From positions 1 through 53,921 of the forward strand of contig JAJFHP010000027.1 in the NCBI GenBank assembly GCA_021775555.1: a stretch of 53,921 nucleotides of DNA, given 5' to 3'. Shown piece after piece: positions 23,721-33,258 of this stretch. Position 1 is the stretch's first letter, and the number at the start of each line of letters is the position of its first letter. The notes under the pieces were generated by a model. It worked only from the letters and a program-made list of their open reading frames with translations. It did not search any database and had not been told where the DNA came from. This stretch comes from Hyphomicrobiales bacterium (GTDB lineage Bacteria; Pseudomonadota; Alphaproteobacteria; Rhizobiales; Methyloligellaceae). A program made the translations under genes and the position numbers.

Positions 23721-24344
23721 CTAACGCGCCGCTGAAGCCAACTGCTCCTTGAGCAGTACATTCTCAGCCTCCAGCTCACCAACCCTCGCAGTGAGCTTTT
23801 CAGTCACCCGGCGTACCATATCCTCGTCATAGCGCGGCGTGATGTGCTGCGGGCAATTCACATCCCACGCGGTGATGGTGAAGATGAACGCGCGTTCGGG
23901 CCGTGCCTTGTATCCATCGGGCATCAGCCTGGCCAGCAATTCTGCATCATCTTCGACGACCTTGGCCCGCCCCCAGATTTTGATCCTCTGGCGGTTGGGA
24001 TAATCCATCAGGAATATATAAGCGTGGTCGTTTTCGGCCAGATTGCCGAGCGAGATATATTGCTTGTTACCGCTATAATCGGCGAAGGCGAGGGTGCGCT
24101 CATCCAGTATCTTCAGGAATCCCTTCGGGCCGCCGCGATGCTGGATATAGGGCTGGCCATCCTTACTGCTCGTGGCGACATAGACGCTGTCGCGCTCCGT
24201 GATAAAGGAACCCAGATCATCGGTGATGATGTTCTGAAAATCACGTTTTTCAGCCATTTTGACATAACCGTCTCGCGAACCTCGCTTTTCCTGCTCAGCT
24301 TTGACTGAGGGTGTGAAAGCTATATCGCTGACAAAATCATTCAT
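23721..24344 (-). CDS. pyridoxamine-phosphate-oxidase-like flavoprotein
   Basis: A 207-residue FMN-binding split-barrel protein: 'FITERDSVYVATSSKDGQPYIQHRGGPKGFLKILDERTLAFADYSGNKQYISLGNLAENDHAYIFLMDYPNRQRIKIWGRAKVV' is the core. A C-terminal coiled coil is likely ('VTEKLTARVGELEAENVLLKEQLASAAR'). The protein may reduce or sense a small molecule. ATG 24344 is chosen because AGGAACGAG precedes it and the residues upstream do not look coding. It is downstream of the hydrolase gene on the same strand. Confidence 0.85.
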   Translation of the reverse strand: MNDFVSDIAFTPSVKAEQEKRGSRDGYVKMAEKRDFQNIITDDLGSFITERDSVYVATSSKDGQPYIQHRGGPKGFLKILDERTLAFADYSGNKQYISLGNLAENDHAYIFLMDYPNRQRIKIWGRAKVVEDDAELLARLMPDGYKARPERAFIFTITAWDVNCPQHITPRYDEDMVRRVTEKLTARVGELEAENVLLKEQLASAAR

Positions 24345-24443
24345 GACTCGTTCCTGAAGCAGAATTTTATTGAATATAATCAAGCATAAACAGATCGGGT
24401 GAGGCCACCCCATATCCGATACGGGGTGACCTCAAGGCAGTGT

Positions 24444-25433
24444 TCAGGACAGGTTATTACCTAGGAATCTGCTGATCAGTCGGGCGATGGTTTCACCATC
24501 TTCCTCGAGAGCGAAGTGCCCGGTATCGAGGAGGTGCAGCTCAACATTTTTCAGATCACGCTTGTAGGGATGCGCTCCCTCGGCCGGGAAAATCTTGTCG
24601 TTCTTGCCCCAGACGATCAGCGTGGGTGGCTGGTGCTTGCGGAAGTATGCCTGCCACTCAGGATAGAGTGGTGGGTTCGTGCCGTAGGAGTGGAACAGCT
24701 GGAGCTGGATTTCCTTGTTGCCGGGACGGTCGAGGAAATACTGGTCAACCGTCCACGTATCCGGTGAAATGGCGTCCGGGTTGCGCGTGCCGTGTGTGTA
24801 CTGCCACTTGGTGACATCAATGTTCAGAAACCCTTCCAGCGGTTTGGCGGTTTGCGCATTGCGGTCCTTCCAGTAGGCCCGGAACGGCTTCCAGAAATCT
24901 CTCAGGCCTTCCTCGTAGGCATTGCCATTCTGCACGATCAGGGACTGCACCCGATCCGGGTACTTCGCCGCAAGGCGAAAGCCGACCGGTGCGCCATAGT
25001 CCATGACGTAGAGACTATATTTTTTCAGGCCAATCTTTTGCGTAAAGCCCTCAATGACATTGGCGAGGTTGTCAAAACTGTAATCAAACGCGTTGACCGC
25101 AGGCATGGAGGAGTTACCAAAGCCTGGATAATCTGGCGCCACAACATGATAGTTCTCAGCCAGCGCCGGGATCAACTTGCGGAACATCTGGGAGGAGGTC
25201 GGAAATCCATGTAGCAGCAGGACGGTCGGCGCGCCTTTCGGGCCGGCTTCCCGGTAAAAAATATCGAGCCCATTGACCTTTATGCTTCTGTGCTGGGTCT
25301 GGGTGGTTTGCGCAGGTGCGCTGAGCACCTGATTTGCGGAGAGGGTGATCGCGGCAAGACCCATGGTGAGGCTGAAAGCCAGCGCGGTTGCGATTTTCTT
25401 AAGGCCTCTCAGGCCGCGTATCTCAAGTGACAT
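24444..25433 (-). CDS. exported alpha/beta hydrolase, epoxide hydrolase/dehalogenase type
   Basis: A 329-residue protein with a signal peptide (to about residue 40). The nucleophile sits in '[15 protein letters not shown]', an Asp (145) in place of the usual Ser, as in epoxide hydrolases and haloalkane dehalogenases. The oxyanion loop is HGFPTS (75-80) and the catalytic His is in '[13 protein letters not shown]'. Substrate unknown. It forms a same-strand group with the AhpD-like gene and the flavoprotein gene, opposite a TetR regulator. Confidence 0.88.
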   Translation of the reverse strand: MSLEIRGLRGLKKIATALAFSLTMGLAAITLSANQVLSAPAQTTQTQHRSIKVNGLDIFYREAGPKGAPTVLLLHGFPTSSQMFRKLIPALAENYHVVAPDYPGFGNSSMPAVNAFDYSFDNLANVIEGFTQKIGLKKYSLYVMDYGAPVGFRLAAKYPDRVQSLIVQNGNAYEEGLRDFWKPFRAYWKDRNAQTAKPLEGFLNIDVTKWQYTHGTRNPDAISPDTWTVDQYFLDRPGNKEIQLQLFHSYGTNPPLYPEWQAYFRKHQPPTLIVWGKNDKIFPAEGAHPYKRDLKNVELHLLDTGHFALEEDGETIARLISRFLGNNLS

Positions 25434-25508
25434 TGTTCCAATTCCTTATATCTGGTGCGGCAAGGGCATGAAGCGCGGATGGAACGCTTCATGCCCCTCA
25501 TCCGCCAG

Positions 25509-26072
25509 TTAAGCGGCTGCTGCCGCTGCATCGGCTTCCCCGGCCGACACGAACGGGAAATCAATTTCCGTCTGGGCGACATGGTTGAAATAATTAGTGA
25601 AGGTGTTCAGCGCGACGCCTGCAACGATTTCCGAGATTTCAGCATCACTGACACCCGCCAGGCGTGCTTCGGCCAAGTCTTGATCCGAGACGAATCCACG
25701 CTTGGTGACGATGTTTTGCGCCAGTGTGAGAACCGCCTGCGTATGCGGGTCACTGGAGTTGCCTTGCAGGTTGGCGGCAAGTTCGTCTTCACCAACACCT
25801 TCGTTGCGCCCTTTGAGCGTGTGTGCCGATGCACAGTAGTTGCAATGGTTTTCACCTGCGATTGTGAGAGCAAGCTGTTCCTGAAGGGCGCTAGAAATTA
25901 CGCCACCCGAAAGCGCCTTTGACAGAGCCAAATAAGCTTCAAGCGCAGCTGGAGATTGCGCAATGGAGCGCAACAGGTTCGGTGTAACGCCAATGGCAGC
26001 CTGTACGCCATCCAACAGGTCCTTGGCCCTGCCCGTGGCGGTATTCGGGTCAATGGGAGTTATGCGGGGCAT
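25509..26072 (-). CDS. carboxymuconolactone decarboxylase/AhpD-like protein
   Basis: A 187-residue all-helical protein. The redox pair Cys77-x-x-Cys80 with His84 in 'GENHCNYCASAHTLKG' matches the AhpD/CMD peroxidase-like family, which uses the Cys pair to reduce peroxides or as a redox relay. ATG 26072 is used because the frame upstream is not of the same quality; AAGGA lies about ten bases before. It is the first gene after the divergent TetR promoter region and probably TetR-controlled. Confidence 0.85.
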   Translation of the reverse strand: MPRITPIDPNTATGRAKDLLDGVQAAIGVTPNLLRSIAQSPAALEAYLALSKALSGGVISSALQEQLALTIAGENHCNYCASAHTLKGRNEGVGEDELAANLQGNSSDPHTQAVLTLAQNIVTKRGFVSDQDLAEARLAGVSDAEISEIVAGVALNTFTNYFNHVAQTEIDFPFVSAGEADAAAAAA

Positions 26073-26171
26073 TGATCTGATTTCCTTTTTTCTAAGTCGA
26101 TTCATATGTTCACGGTTTTGACCAAAGCTGCGGGGCATTTGAACGAGCCCCTCAGCCGATAAGAATAAAAA

Positions 26172-26187
26172 TAGAACGATCAGTATA
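26172..26187. promoter_or_regulatory. TetR operator candidate, distal copy
   Basis: TAGAACGATCAGTATA, 13 of 16 matches to the palindrome TAGACCGATCGGTCTA, which resembles operators of NemR-type TetR repressors. It lies on the side of the AhpD-like gene. Confidence 0.45.
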
Positions 26188-26235
26188 TATATCAATGCTA
26201 CAACTGTTGACTTTTACGTGATAGTGAGCTTATTA

Positions 26236-26251
26236 GAGACTGACCGGTCTA
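26236..26251. promoter_or_regulatory. TetR operator candidate, proximal copy
   Basis: GAGACTGACCGGTCTA, 13 of 16 matches to the same palindrome, with a perfect GACCGGTC core. It lies 20 bases before the TetR start, well placed to repress both directions. Confidence 0.55.
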
Positions 26252-26270
26252 TATTATTAATTGGAGAAAC

Positions 26271-26894
26271 ATGATGGCCCGCCCGAGCAAGAAAGAGCAT
26301 CTGGTTGAAACGGCTGTGAAATTGTTCGGCAGGGATGGCTTTCATGCCACCGGAATCGACAAGATACTGCAGGAAGCCGGCGTTGCCCGAATGACGCTGT
26401 ACAAGCATTTCCGGTCCAAGGATGAGCTTATTCTGGCTGCACTGCGTCGGCGCGACGAGCAGTTTCGCATCTGGTTCAAGAGCGCAATCGAGAAGACCGG
26501 CGGCACGCCGGCGGAGCGTTTGTTGGCAAGTTTCGACGCGCTTGATGAATGGTTTGCGGGCAGGGCCTTTGCGGGGGTGCCGTTTACCGGCTGCTCCTTC
26601 ATCAATGCCACGGCAGAGTTTTCCGAGGCGAACCATCCAGTGCATCAGCTGGCGGCCGAGCATAAGCGACTGATCCTGGAATATTTGCGCCTTTTGGCAT
26701 CATCAGCGGGGGCGCGCGATTCCGATGGTCTCGCTTGGGCGATTTCTCTTCTTCATGAAGGAGCAATCGTTACCGCCCAGGTGTCAAGTGATATCCATGC
26801 CGGGCAAGGGGCAAAGGAAATTGCCAGGATCGTGATGGCCCAGCATGGAATAGATGTATCCACCAAGTCCCTTGAAAACGAAGACGCATATTAG
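26271..26894 (+). CDS. TetR family transcriptional regulator
   Basis: A 207-residue repressor. The DNA-binding domain occupies about 5-52 ('KEHLVETAVKLFGRDGFHATGIDKILQEAGVARMTLYKHFRSKDELILAALRRRDE'). The helical C-terminal ligand domain contains Cys near residue 106 ('VPFTGCSFINA'), an arrangement seen in electrophile-sensing members. It is divergent from the AhpD-like/hydrolase/flavoprotein group and presumably represses it. GGAG precedes the first ATG; ATGATG gives two adjacent starts. Confidence 0.92.
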   Translation: MMARPSKKEHLVETAVKLFGRDGFHATGIDKILQEAGVARMTLYKHFRSKDELILAALRRRDEQFRIWFKSAIEKTGGTPAERLLASFDALDEWFAGRAFAGVPFTGCSFINATAEFSEANHPVHQLAAEHKRLILEYLRLLASSAGARDSDGLAWAISLLHEGAIVTAQVSSDIHAGQGAKEIARIVMAQHGIDVSTKSLENEDAY

Positions 26895-26969
26895 GGTATT
26901 GCCCTCAAGGCCGGCTAAAAGGACCAGATCACATATTTTCGGCAATTATTTGATATAAAGCAAAAAAAT

Positions 26970-26991
26970 TTTAATAATATATATTATTAAA
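26970..26991. repeat. 22-bp perfect AT palindrome
   Basis: TTTAATAATAT directly followed by its reverse complement, with no spacer, in the AT-rich tract after the TetR gene. Such a site could extrude a cruciform, bind a protein, or serve as a late terminator. Confidence 0.6.
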
Positions 26992-28431
26992 GTTATATGA
27001 ACTATTTAAATCATAAATTTAGTATAAGAAACTTTTTCTCCAGATTCCGTAGATTCCAAATTCAACCGAGGATCCGTAAAATTACGACCATGCCTCTCTC
27101 CTGGTTGAATGGCCGCCACTGACCCCTATCTCAGTGTCAACTTGGCCGGCACACCTGTTTACACGTTTGTAAGGTGAGGGTGAGCAAGCGGTCCCAACGA
27201 ACTGGACCGGAGGCCGATTGAGGCGGTGGGCGTGCAAGAATGAAAAGCCGCATGCCGTTTCGCTGGGACCCCAGCATCTACGCCCCGGGCGCATTTCGAC
27301 CCGGTGTGTGATGCACGGGGTTGTCCCGGGCGTGACAGCCGATATGCGCTAATTTTTATGAGTCGGCCGGCACTCCATTGTCCCACCATTGACGCGGGGA
27401 ACGCTGGAGGCCGGCCTGTGCGCGCTGCAGGTCGATCAACGGGTGGAGTGTGCGAGTTCACCCCGATCCCGGACGCGAGACATTCGATCGGTCCTGCTTT
27501 GCGCGCATGTGCGCCAGGCGGCGGCTTGGGCTGAGACGGCATTTGAGCCCAGGGCGATACGCTGACGCGGGGGTACCGGCTCCGTTCACCGCGCGGGGGC
27601 GGCTGCGAAGGGTCGGCGCCCTAAAAATTGAAAATAGTTTGCCTAATTTGGTGGAAGTTTTGCTGACGCTTTTTATCGTTTTCGCTATCGCGGTGCGGTT
27701 TTCTGGTCTGATGAGGTTTTTCGGAAAGCAGGTGCCGCTGGCGGCCAGGCGGCACGTGGCCTTTGCAGACCATGTGAATGCGGGGGGAGCAAACCCGGCG
27801 TCACCAGCGGCATTGCCGTATCCGGCCGGAGGCACGGGGGTACACACCGGCATTTCGACGACACAACTGATACGCGGCTGGATCATTATTTCCGTCGCGT
27901 CTGTTGCGAGAAGATGCGGCTACGCAAAACAATATGCCGCTGCTGGTGCATTTGAGATGTGGTGGAATGCGGCTCAAGCTGACAGCTTGCACCGGCCGGT
28001 GAACCCGACTGGCGCGCGCGGCGCGGATACGACATTCTTCCCTCCCGATACGCGTTACTTCCCCGTACCCCCAGCACCGGAACTCACGTTTCTTGACGAA
28101 AAGTTTTAATGGGATTTCTTGCCCACAGTGAGGCGATCGGTCTGCGATTCGGGCGGAAATTAGTCAATTTTATGAAGAATCACTCGCTTTTTACAAACCA
28201 GGCGAACTGGCGTCCTGTTTGCCACCATGACACGAAACGATTTCGTGAAAACACGCTTTGCCGCGAAGGCCTAAACTGCAATCAAACTATCTTGAATGGC
28301 TGATACGATGCTGGCGATCGCGAAGGAGTGAGCAAAAACACCGGTACAGAGGTTAACGAAAACGCAGAAAAGGGGTATTTCGAGCGCAGGGAATCCAGCA
28401 TCGTCTTCGTACCAAGAGTGACAATATCCTG

Positions 28432-28459
28432 TTGAACATAAATAGCTTGCGCTTATGCT
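28432..28459 (+). promoter_or_regulatory. candidate sigma-70 promoter of the RND operon
   Basis: TTGAAC (28432-28437), 16-base spacer, TATGCT (28454-28459), 31 bases before the first codon of the adaptor gene. Moderate match. Confidence 0.4.
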
Positions 28460-28490
28460 GCCGCCCGACGCTTTTGGAATGATCTGAACA

Positions 28491-29636
28491 ATGCCAAGTC
28501 ATATGAAAAACATTCGCCATCTGGCCTTCGTCTTGGTTGGCCTGTTCTCTGCCGTCCATGTCATATGGCTAGGTGTGCCGGGACTGGCTGTTGCACAAGA
28601 GTTGGAAGCTATGCTCGTGCGCGTGGAGAAGGTGCGCACGGAGCCTTTTACCCAGACCGTGCCGATTGTCGGACGCTTGGTGTCCTTGCGCATGGGTGAT
28701 ATTGCCGCGCGGATTTCTGCTCCTGTGGAAAGTATTCATGTTGAGGTCGGTGACAGGGTCACCAAGGGCCAGGTGATGGTCGTGCTGGACGGTGAAATCC
28801 TGAAGGCGGAACTGAACCTGACTCAGAGTGAACTCGATGAGGCCGGTGCAGAGATGAAGACCTGGGCCGCAGAGCTGGACGTGGCGAAGACCGAACTCAG
28901 GCGCCAGAAAGGGTTAAGCACGTCGGTTGCATTCTCGCAGGCAAAATTTGAAGACGCACAAAAGAAAGTCGCTGTAGCTGAAGCGCGCGTCGAGCGGGCC
29001 AGGGCCAATGTCGCGATCAAGCGTTCCAATCTGCAGCGCAAACAGATCGATGTGGAATATGCCGCTGTGCGGGCCCCCTATGCGGGCGTGGTCATGCGCC
29101 GCTACACCGAGGCCGGTGCTTATGTGAACAAGGGCGATCCTTTGGCCAGGTTGATTGGCGATCGCTCACTGGAAGTCGAGGCGTTCATACCCTACACGCG
29201 CCTCAATGGCCTGTCCGCCGGACGCAAGGTTGATTTCAAACTCGATGACGGCTCGCGCCACAAGGCGACGGTCCGCGCAATCCTGCCTTCGGAAAATCCG
29301 CGGACGCGAACCCGCATTGTAAGGCTGGTGCCTGAATTCGGCAAAACCAAACGGCCACTTGCCGAGTCTCAATCTGTGGTTGTCTATGTTCCCATTAGCG
29401 AGGATCGAAGCGTAGTTACGGTCCATAAGGACGCTGTTCTAAAACAGCCCAAGGGCGACATCGTCTATGTGGTGAACAAGGATAGTGCTCAAATACGCCC
29501 TGTGGTTCTGGGGGATGCGTTGGGCAACAGGTTCGAGGTTTTGAGCGGATTGAAACAAGGTGAAGTGGTGGTTATCCGCGGCAACGAACGGCTTCAGCCG
29601 GGCGCCAAGGTGCGGGTAGAGAAAGGTTCATCATGA
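28491..29636 (+). CDS. RND efflux periplasmic adaptor (membrane fusion protein)
   Basis: A 381-residue HlyD/AcrA-type adaptor. Signal peptide to about residue 36 (AVAQE). A barrel-sandwich domain 'GDIAARISAPVESIHVEVGDRVTKGQVMVVLDGEILKAEL' at about 68-110 is followed by a coiled-coil hairpin (110-185) and 'VRAPYAGVVMRRYTEAGAYVNKGDPLARLI'. It should link the inner-membrane pump encoded next (4-base overlap) to an outer-membrane channel, which is not encoded here. A second ATG four codons on is an alternative start. Confidence 0.93.
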   Translation: MPSHMKNIRHLAFVLVGLFSAVHVIWLGVPGLAVAQELEAMLVRVEKVRTEPFTQTVPIVGRLVSLRMGDIAARISAPVESIHVEVGDRVTKGQVMVVLDGEILKAELNLTQSELDEAGAEMKTWAAELDVAKTELRRQKGLSTSVAFSQAKFEDAQKKVAVAEARVERARANVAIKRSNLQRKQIDVEYAAVRAPYAGVVMRRYTEAGAYVNKGDPLARLIGDRSLEVEAFIPYTRLNGLSAGRKVDFKLDDGSRHKATVRAILPSENPRTRTRIVRLVPEFGKTKRPLAESQSVVVYVPISEDRSVVTVHKDAVLKQPKGDIVYVVNKDSAQIRPVVLGDALGNRFEVLSGLKQGEVVVIRGNERLQPGAKVRVEKGSS

Positions 29637-32600
29637 ACCTGATACGCGCGGCAATCGAGCGGCCAATCGCCGTGGTGTCTGTTGTGCTGATGGCGGTGAT
29701 GTTCGGGATCGTAGCTCTGCAGACGATTCCCATTCAGCTCGCTCCCGATGTGAACCGGCCGGTCATCACTGTGAAGACAAGCTGGTTTGGCGCTGCACCT
29801 GCCGAGATTGAACGCGAAATCGTCATCCGTCAGGAGGACGTGCTGCGCGGCATCGCCGGCTTGTCTACAATCGAAAGCTCATCCGAGCAGGGCAACTCCA
29901 GGATCAAGATGGAGTTTGCCGTGGGTACGGGCATGGATCGTGCCATGCTGGAAGTTGCCAACCGGCTTGATCGCGTAACCGGGTACCCGGACGAAGCGGA
30001 TGAACCAACCATCAAGCTTGCGGGTGCGGAAGATTCCCCCATTGCCTGGTTCATCGTCTCCCGCGCACCGGGAAATGAACGTCCGATCAACGAATTCGGC
30101 GATTTCGTCAAGGATGTCATCAAGGACAGGATCGAACGCGTTGAAGGCGTCGGCCAGGTCAATGTCTACGGCGCCAGTGAACGTGAAATCGAGATTGTCA
30201 TTGAGCCGGGACTTCTGGCGCGATACAGGCTCACGGTCTCAAACATTGTCGATGTGCTCCGGCGCAACAATGCGGTCATGAGCGCCGGCGATGTTGACGA
30301 AGGCAAGCGCCGTTACGTCGTGCGGACAGAGGGAGAACTCAATACCCTGGACAATATCCGCAATGTTGTCCTGCGCTCTGTTCGTGACCCGCAAACCGGT
30401 GGGTTGGCTCGTGTCACCGTTAATGACATCGCCAAGGTGGGCTTCTCCTACAAGGAGGCAGACGCCAAAATTCGCATGGATGGTCAACCAGCGCTGGCCT
30501 TCAATGCCGAGCGGGAAACCGGCGCCAATGTCATTGCGACCATGACCGGTATTCAGGACGCTATAGCTGAATTGAACAAACGTGCCGTGCCGGGGCGGGG
30601 TCTCAAGTTGCGGCAGGTCTATGATGAAACGGTTTATATCAAATCGTCCGTCAGCCTTGTCCGGCAGAATATCTGGATTGGTGGCACACTGGCAGCCATC
30701 ATACTGATGCTGTTCCTGCGCTCCTGGCGGGCGACTGTTATCGTATCCCTTGCCATTCCTGTTTCGGTGATAGGTTCTTTTGTCGCCATGGCGGCGCTCG
30801 GACGCTCCCTCAACGTGATTTCACTCGCTGGTCTTGCTTTTGCCGTCGGGATGGTGGTGGACGCTGCCATCGTCGTACTGGAAAATATATTCCGGCTTCG
30901 TGAGAAGGGGCGAACCTCGCAAGAAGCGGCATATCGAGGTGCCCAGCAGGTCTGGGGTGCTGTGCTGGTTTCGGCACTGACGACGGTGATGGTGTTTATT
31001 CCCGTACTGATGATGAAGCTTGAAGTGGGGCAGTTGTTTCGGGACATCGGCGTGGCCATCTCAGTTTCGGTAATCCTGTCGCTGCTGGTCTCGATCACGG
31101 TGATCCCCGCGCTTTCGGCTCGCCTGCTTGCAGGAAGTGCTGGCAAGGAAAATGAAGCCTTCAAGCGGGTTTCAATTCCCGGCATTGATCAACTGGCGCG
31201 CGCATTCGTGGATGGTATTGTCGGGTTCACAAAACTGGTGACGCGCAACAAGATCGCAGCTGTGAGCGTCGTTGTCGCGACATCTCTGGCCTGTAGCATG
31301 GCTGCATGGGTGTTCCTGCCGAAGCTGGAATATCTTCCTGAAGGCAACCGCAACTTGATGTTCGGAATTATTATCCCGCCTCCGGGGTACAATCTCGATA
31401 CGACCACGGAAATTGCGAAGCGCATTGAAGAAGATATCAGGCCCTTGCTCAAATCTGTTTCCGGTCCCGAAGAGGTCGAGGGACAGCCGGCAAAGATTGA
31501 TCGTTTCTTTTTCGTGGCACGCAGGGCAATGACATTTCTTGGAGCCGCGGCCGTGACACCCTCAAGGGTCTCGGAGCTGAAGCCGATACTTCAAAATCCT
31601 ATCTTCAAGGAACCGGGGACATTCGCCATTATCAACCAGCGGTCTATTTTCGCCCGAGGCATTGGTGGTGGGCGCAAGATCGAACTTGATGTTTCGGGTC
31701 CGGATCTGGAAACAATATTGGCCACCGCACTTGCGGCAACAGGCCGGATTCTCAAGGTTTTACCATTGCACAAGGGCAACCAGTTTCGTCCCAATCCGGG
31801 GCTGGAACTCGGTGCGCCAGAAGTGCGCGTGCTGCCTGACCGTATCAAGCTTGCCGATAATGGGATGACGCCGGTGGAGCTGGGCGAGACAATCGACACC
31901 TTCAATGATGGGTTGCGTATTGTTGAGGTTACGGTCGGTAACAGCCGACTTGATCTGATGCTCAAGGGTCCGCTTAACAAAATCAATGAGACGCAGGGTG
32001 TGGGCAATCTTCCCGTGGTCACGGCTTCGGGCCATATCCTTCCTGTATCCTCGGTCGCGAAGGTTGAAATGACCGCCGGACCAACCGCGATCCGTCACCG
32101 TGAGAGGCTTCGCACGGTCACGCTGGAAGTGGTTCCCTCCTTCGAAACTCCACTCGAGGAGGCAATAGAGATTCTGGATACCCAGGTGATTAAGCCTCTG
32201 CGCGCGGAAGGCTTGCCCGAAGGCGTCAGGCTTCGCATCACCGGAACCGCGGACAAGCTCACTGAGACATGGAACCACATGGTTGGTGATCTGATCGTGG
32301 CGATGATTATCGTCTATCTGGTGATGGCCATCCTGTTTGAAAGTTTCATTTATCCACTGGTCATCATGCTCGCTGTGCCGATGGCGGCGGCTGGAGGGGT
32401 TGCGGGTCTTGCCCTGTTGAACCTGTTCTATCTGCAGTCGCTCGACATGCTGACGATGTTGGGCTTCGTGATCCTGATCGGTATCGTCGTCAACAACGCC
32501 ATTCTTCTCGTGCACCAGACGCTCATCCATTTACGAGAGGACAAAATGGCGCCGCAGGACGCAATTACCGAAGCGACGCGCAATCGTATACGGCCCATTT

Positions 32601-32863
32601 TCATGTCCACGCTGACATCCGTGTTCGGTATGCTGCCGCTGGTGTTCTTCCCCGGTGCCGGCTCAGAACTTTATCGCGGGCTCGGCTCGGTTGTGGTTGG
32701 CGGCTTGTCGCTGTCGGCATTGCTGACCCTGCTGATCGTGCCACCCATGCTGACCCTGGTGGTTGGTCCTCTTGAGACCCGCGCTCTGCAGAAAGCCGCG
32801 GTGAAAGCAAAGCAAACCAAACGTCCGCGCCGCTCCCGAGCCAAGACGGCACCGGCCGAGTAA
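29633..32863 (+). CDS. RND family efflux transporter permease
   Basis: A 1076-residue AcrB-type proton-driven pump with twelve helices and two large periplasmic loops. Marks include the N-terminal 'AAIERPIAVVSVVLMAVMFGIVALQTIPIQLAPDV', the TM4 proton-relay Asp in 'GMVVDAAIVVLENIFRLRE', and the second half 'VMAILFESFIYPLVIMLAVPMAAAGGVAGL' with 'TRNRIRPIFMSTLTSVFGMLPLVFFPGAGSELYRGLGSVVVGGL'. The start overlaps the adaptor stop. Substrates unknown. The basic tail (QTKRPRRSRAKTAPAE) is cytoplasmic. No regulator gene adjoins the operon. Confidence 0.94.
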   Translation: MNLIRAAIERPIAVVSVVLMAVMFGIVALQTIPIQLAPDVNRPVITVKTSWFGAAPAEIEREIVIRQEDVLRGIAGLSTIESSSEQGNSRIKMEFAVGTGMDRAMLEVANRLDRVTGYPDEADEPTIKLAGAEDSPIAWFIVSRAPGNERPINEFGDFVKDVIKDRIERVEGVGQVNVYGASEREIEIVIEPGLLARYRLTVSNIVDVLRRNNAVMSAGDVDEGKRRYVVRTEGELNTLDNIRNVVLRSVRDPQTGGLARVTVNDIAKVGFSYKEADAKIRMDGQPALAFNAERETGANVIATMTGIQDAIAELNKRAVPGRGLKLRQVYDETVYIKSSVSLVRQNIWIGGTLAAIILMLFLRSWRATVIVSLAIPVSVIGSFVAMAALGRSLNVISLAGLAFAVGMVVDAAIVVLENIFRLREKGRTSQEAAYRGAQQVWGAVLVSALTTVMVFIPVLMMKLEVGQLFRDIGVAISVSVILSLLVSITVIPALSARLLAGSAGKENEAFKRVSIPGIDQLARAFVDGIVGFTKLVTRNKIAAVSVVVATSLACSMAAWVFLPKLEYLPEGNRNLMFGIIIPPPGYNLDTTTEIAKRIEEDIRPLLKSVSGPEEVEGQPAKIDRFFFVARRAMTFLGAAAVTPSRVSELKPILQNPIFKEPGTFAIINQRSIFARGIGGGRKIELDVSGPDLETILATALAATGRILKVLPLHKGNQFRPNPGLELGAPEVRVLPDRIKLADNGMTPVELGETIDTFNDGLRIVEVTVGNSRLDLMLKGPLNKINETQGVGNLPVVTASGHILPVSSVAKVEMTAGPTAIRHRERLRTVTLEVVPSFETPLEEAIEILDTQVIKPLRAEGLPEGVRLRITGTADKLTETWNHMVGDLIVAMIIVYLVMAILFESFIYPLVIMLAVPMAAAGGVAGLALLNLFYLQSLDMLTMLGFVILIGIVVNNAILLVHQTLIHLREDKMAPQDAITEATRNRIRPIFMSTLTSVFGMLPLVFFPGAGSELYRGLGSVVVGGLSLSALLTLLIVPPMLTLVVGPLETRALQKAAVKAKQTKRPRRSRAKTAPAE

Positions 32864-32874
32864 CCCGTTTCAAG

Positions 32875-33096
32875 ATGGGCGCACTTGTTGACAAGAAAAC
32901 CCTCAAATTCGGGGTGTGCTTCGCGATTGCCATGGGCCTGTTTGTATTCGCTCTGTGGCATTCCGATGGCCCAATGAGCCGATGTGAAGGGGCGGGTGGA
33001 CAAATGCTCGTTGGTCCAGGTGGGGAAACCTCGTGCTTCAACAATCAGACATTTGTCCCGCTGGAAGGCTTCGATGCGAGCGGCAAGGCCAACTAG
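32875..33096 (+). CDS. 73-residue single-helix protein after the RND operon
   Basis: A 73-residue protein with a helix at about 11-29 and a periplasmic tail with two Cys ('MSRCEGAGGQMLVGPGGETSCFNNQTF') probably disulfide-bonded. It follows the pump by 11 bases and may be its small accessory subunit, although no such family is known to me. Confidence 0.55.
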   Translation: MGALVDKKTLKFGVCFAIAMGLFVFALWHSDGPMSRCEGAGGQMLVGPGGETSCFNNQTFVPLEGFDASGKAN

Positions 33097-33258
33097 ATTT
33101 CTGATCAAAGCATCAAGATCAACCCGCTGCCGGTTAACTATTCCAGGACCCGGACTTGCCAGAACTCCCCTCAGTTGACACGATACAAGGAGGGCGTACC
33201 GCGTACGTCGTAATTGTGGAGAGAGTATCTATGTAAGTCATTGAGGGGAGGTATTAAA

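Larger units (their letters stand above)
26895..28490. other. 1.6-kb interval without a convincing gene
   Basis: The interval starts with about 120 bases of very AT-rich DNA (26930-27060) and continues with GC-rich DNA lacking good reading frames. The longest frames have poor composition and no ribosome site. Small palindromes stand out: a 12-bp CACCGGCCGGTG (27990-28001) next to CAAGCT/AGCTTG (27974-27988), and CACGAAA/TTTCGTG (28231-28247). A promoter for the RND operon is likely near 28432. It may be decayed coding sequence or regulatory DNA. Confidence 0.55.

Noticed and set aside
27450-28109. 219-residue reading frame
   Set aside because: Composition is irregular, no ribosome site, no recognisable domain; the opposite strand has equally long frames.
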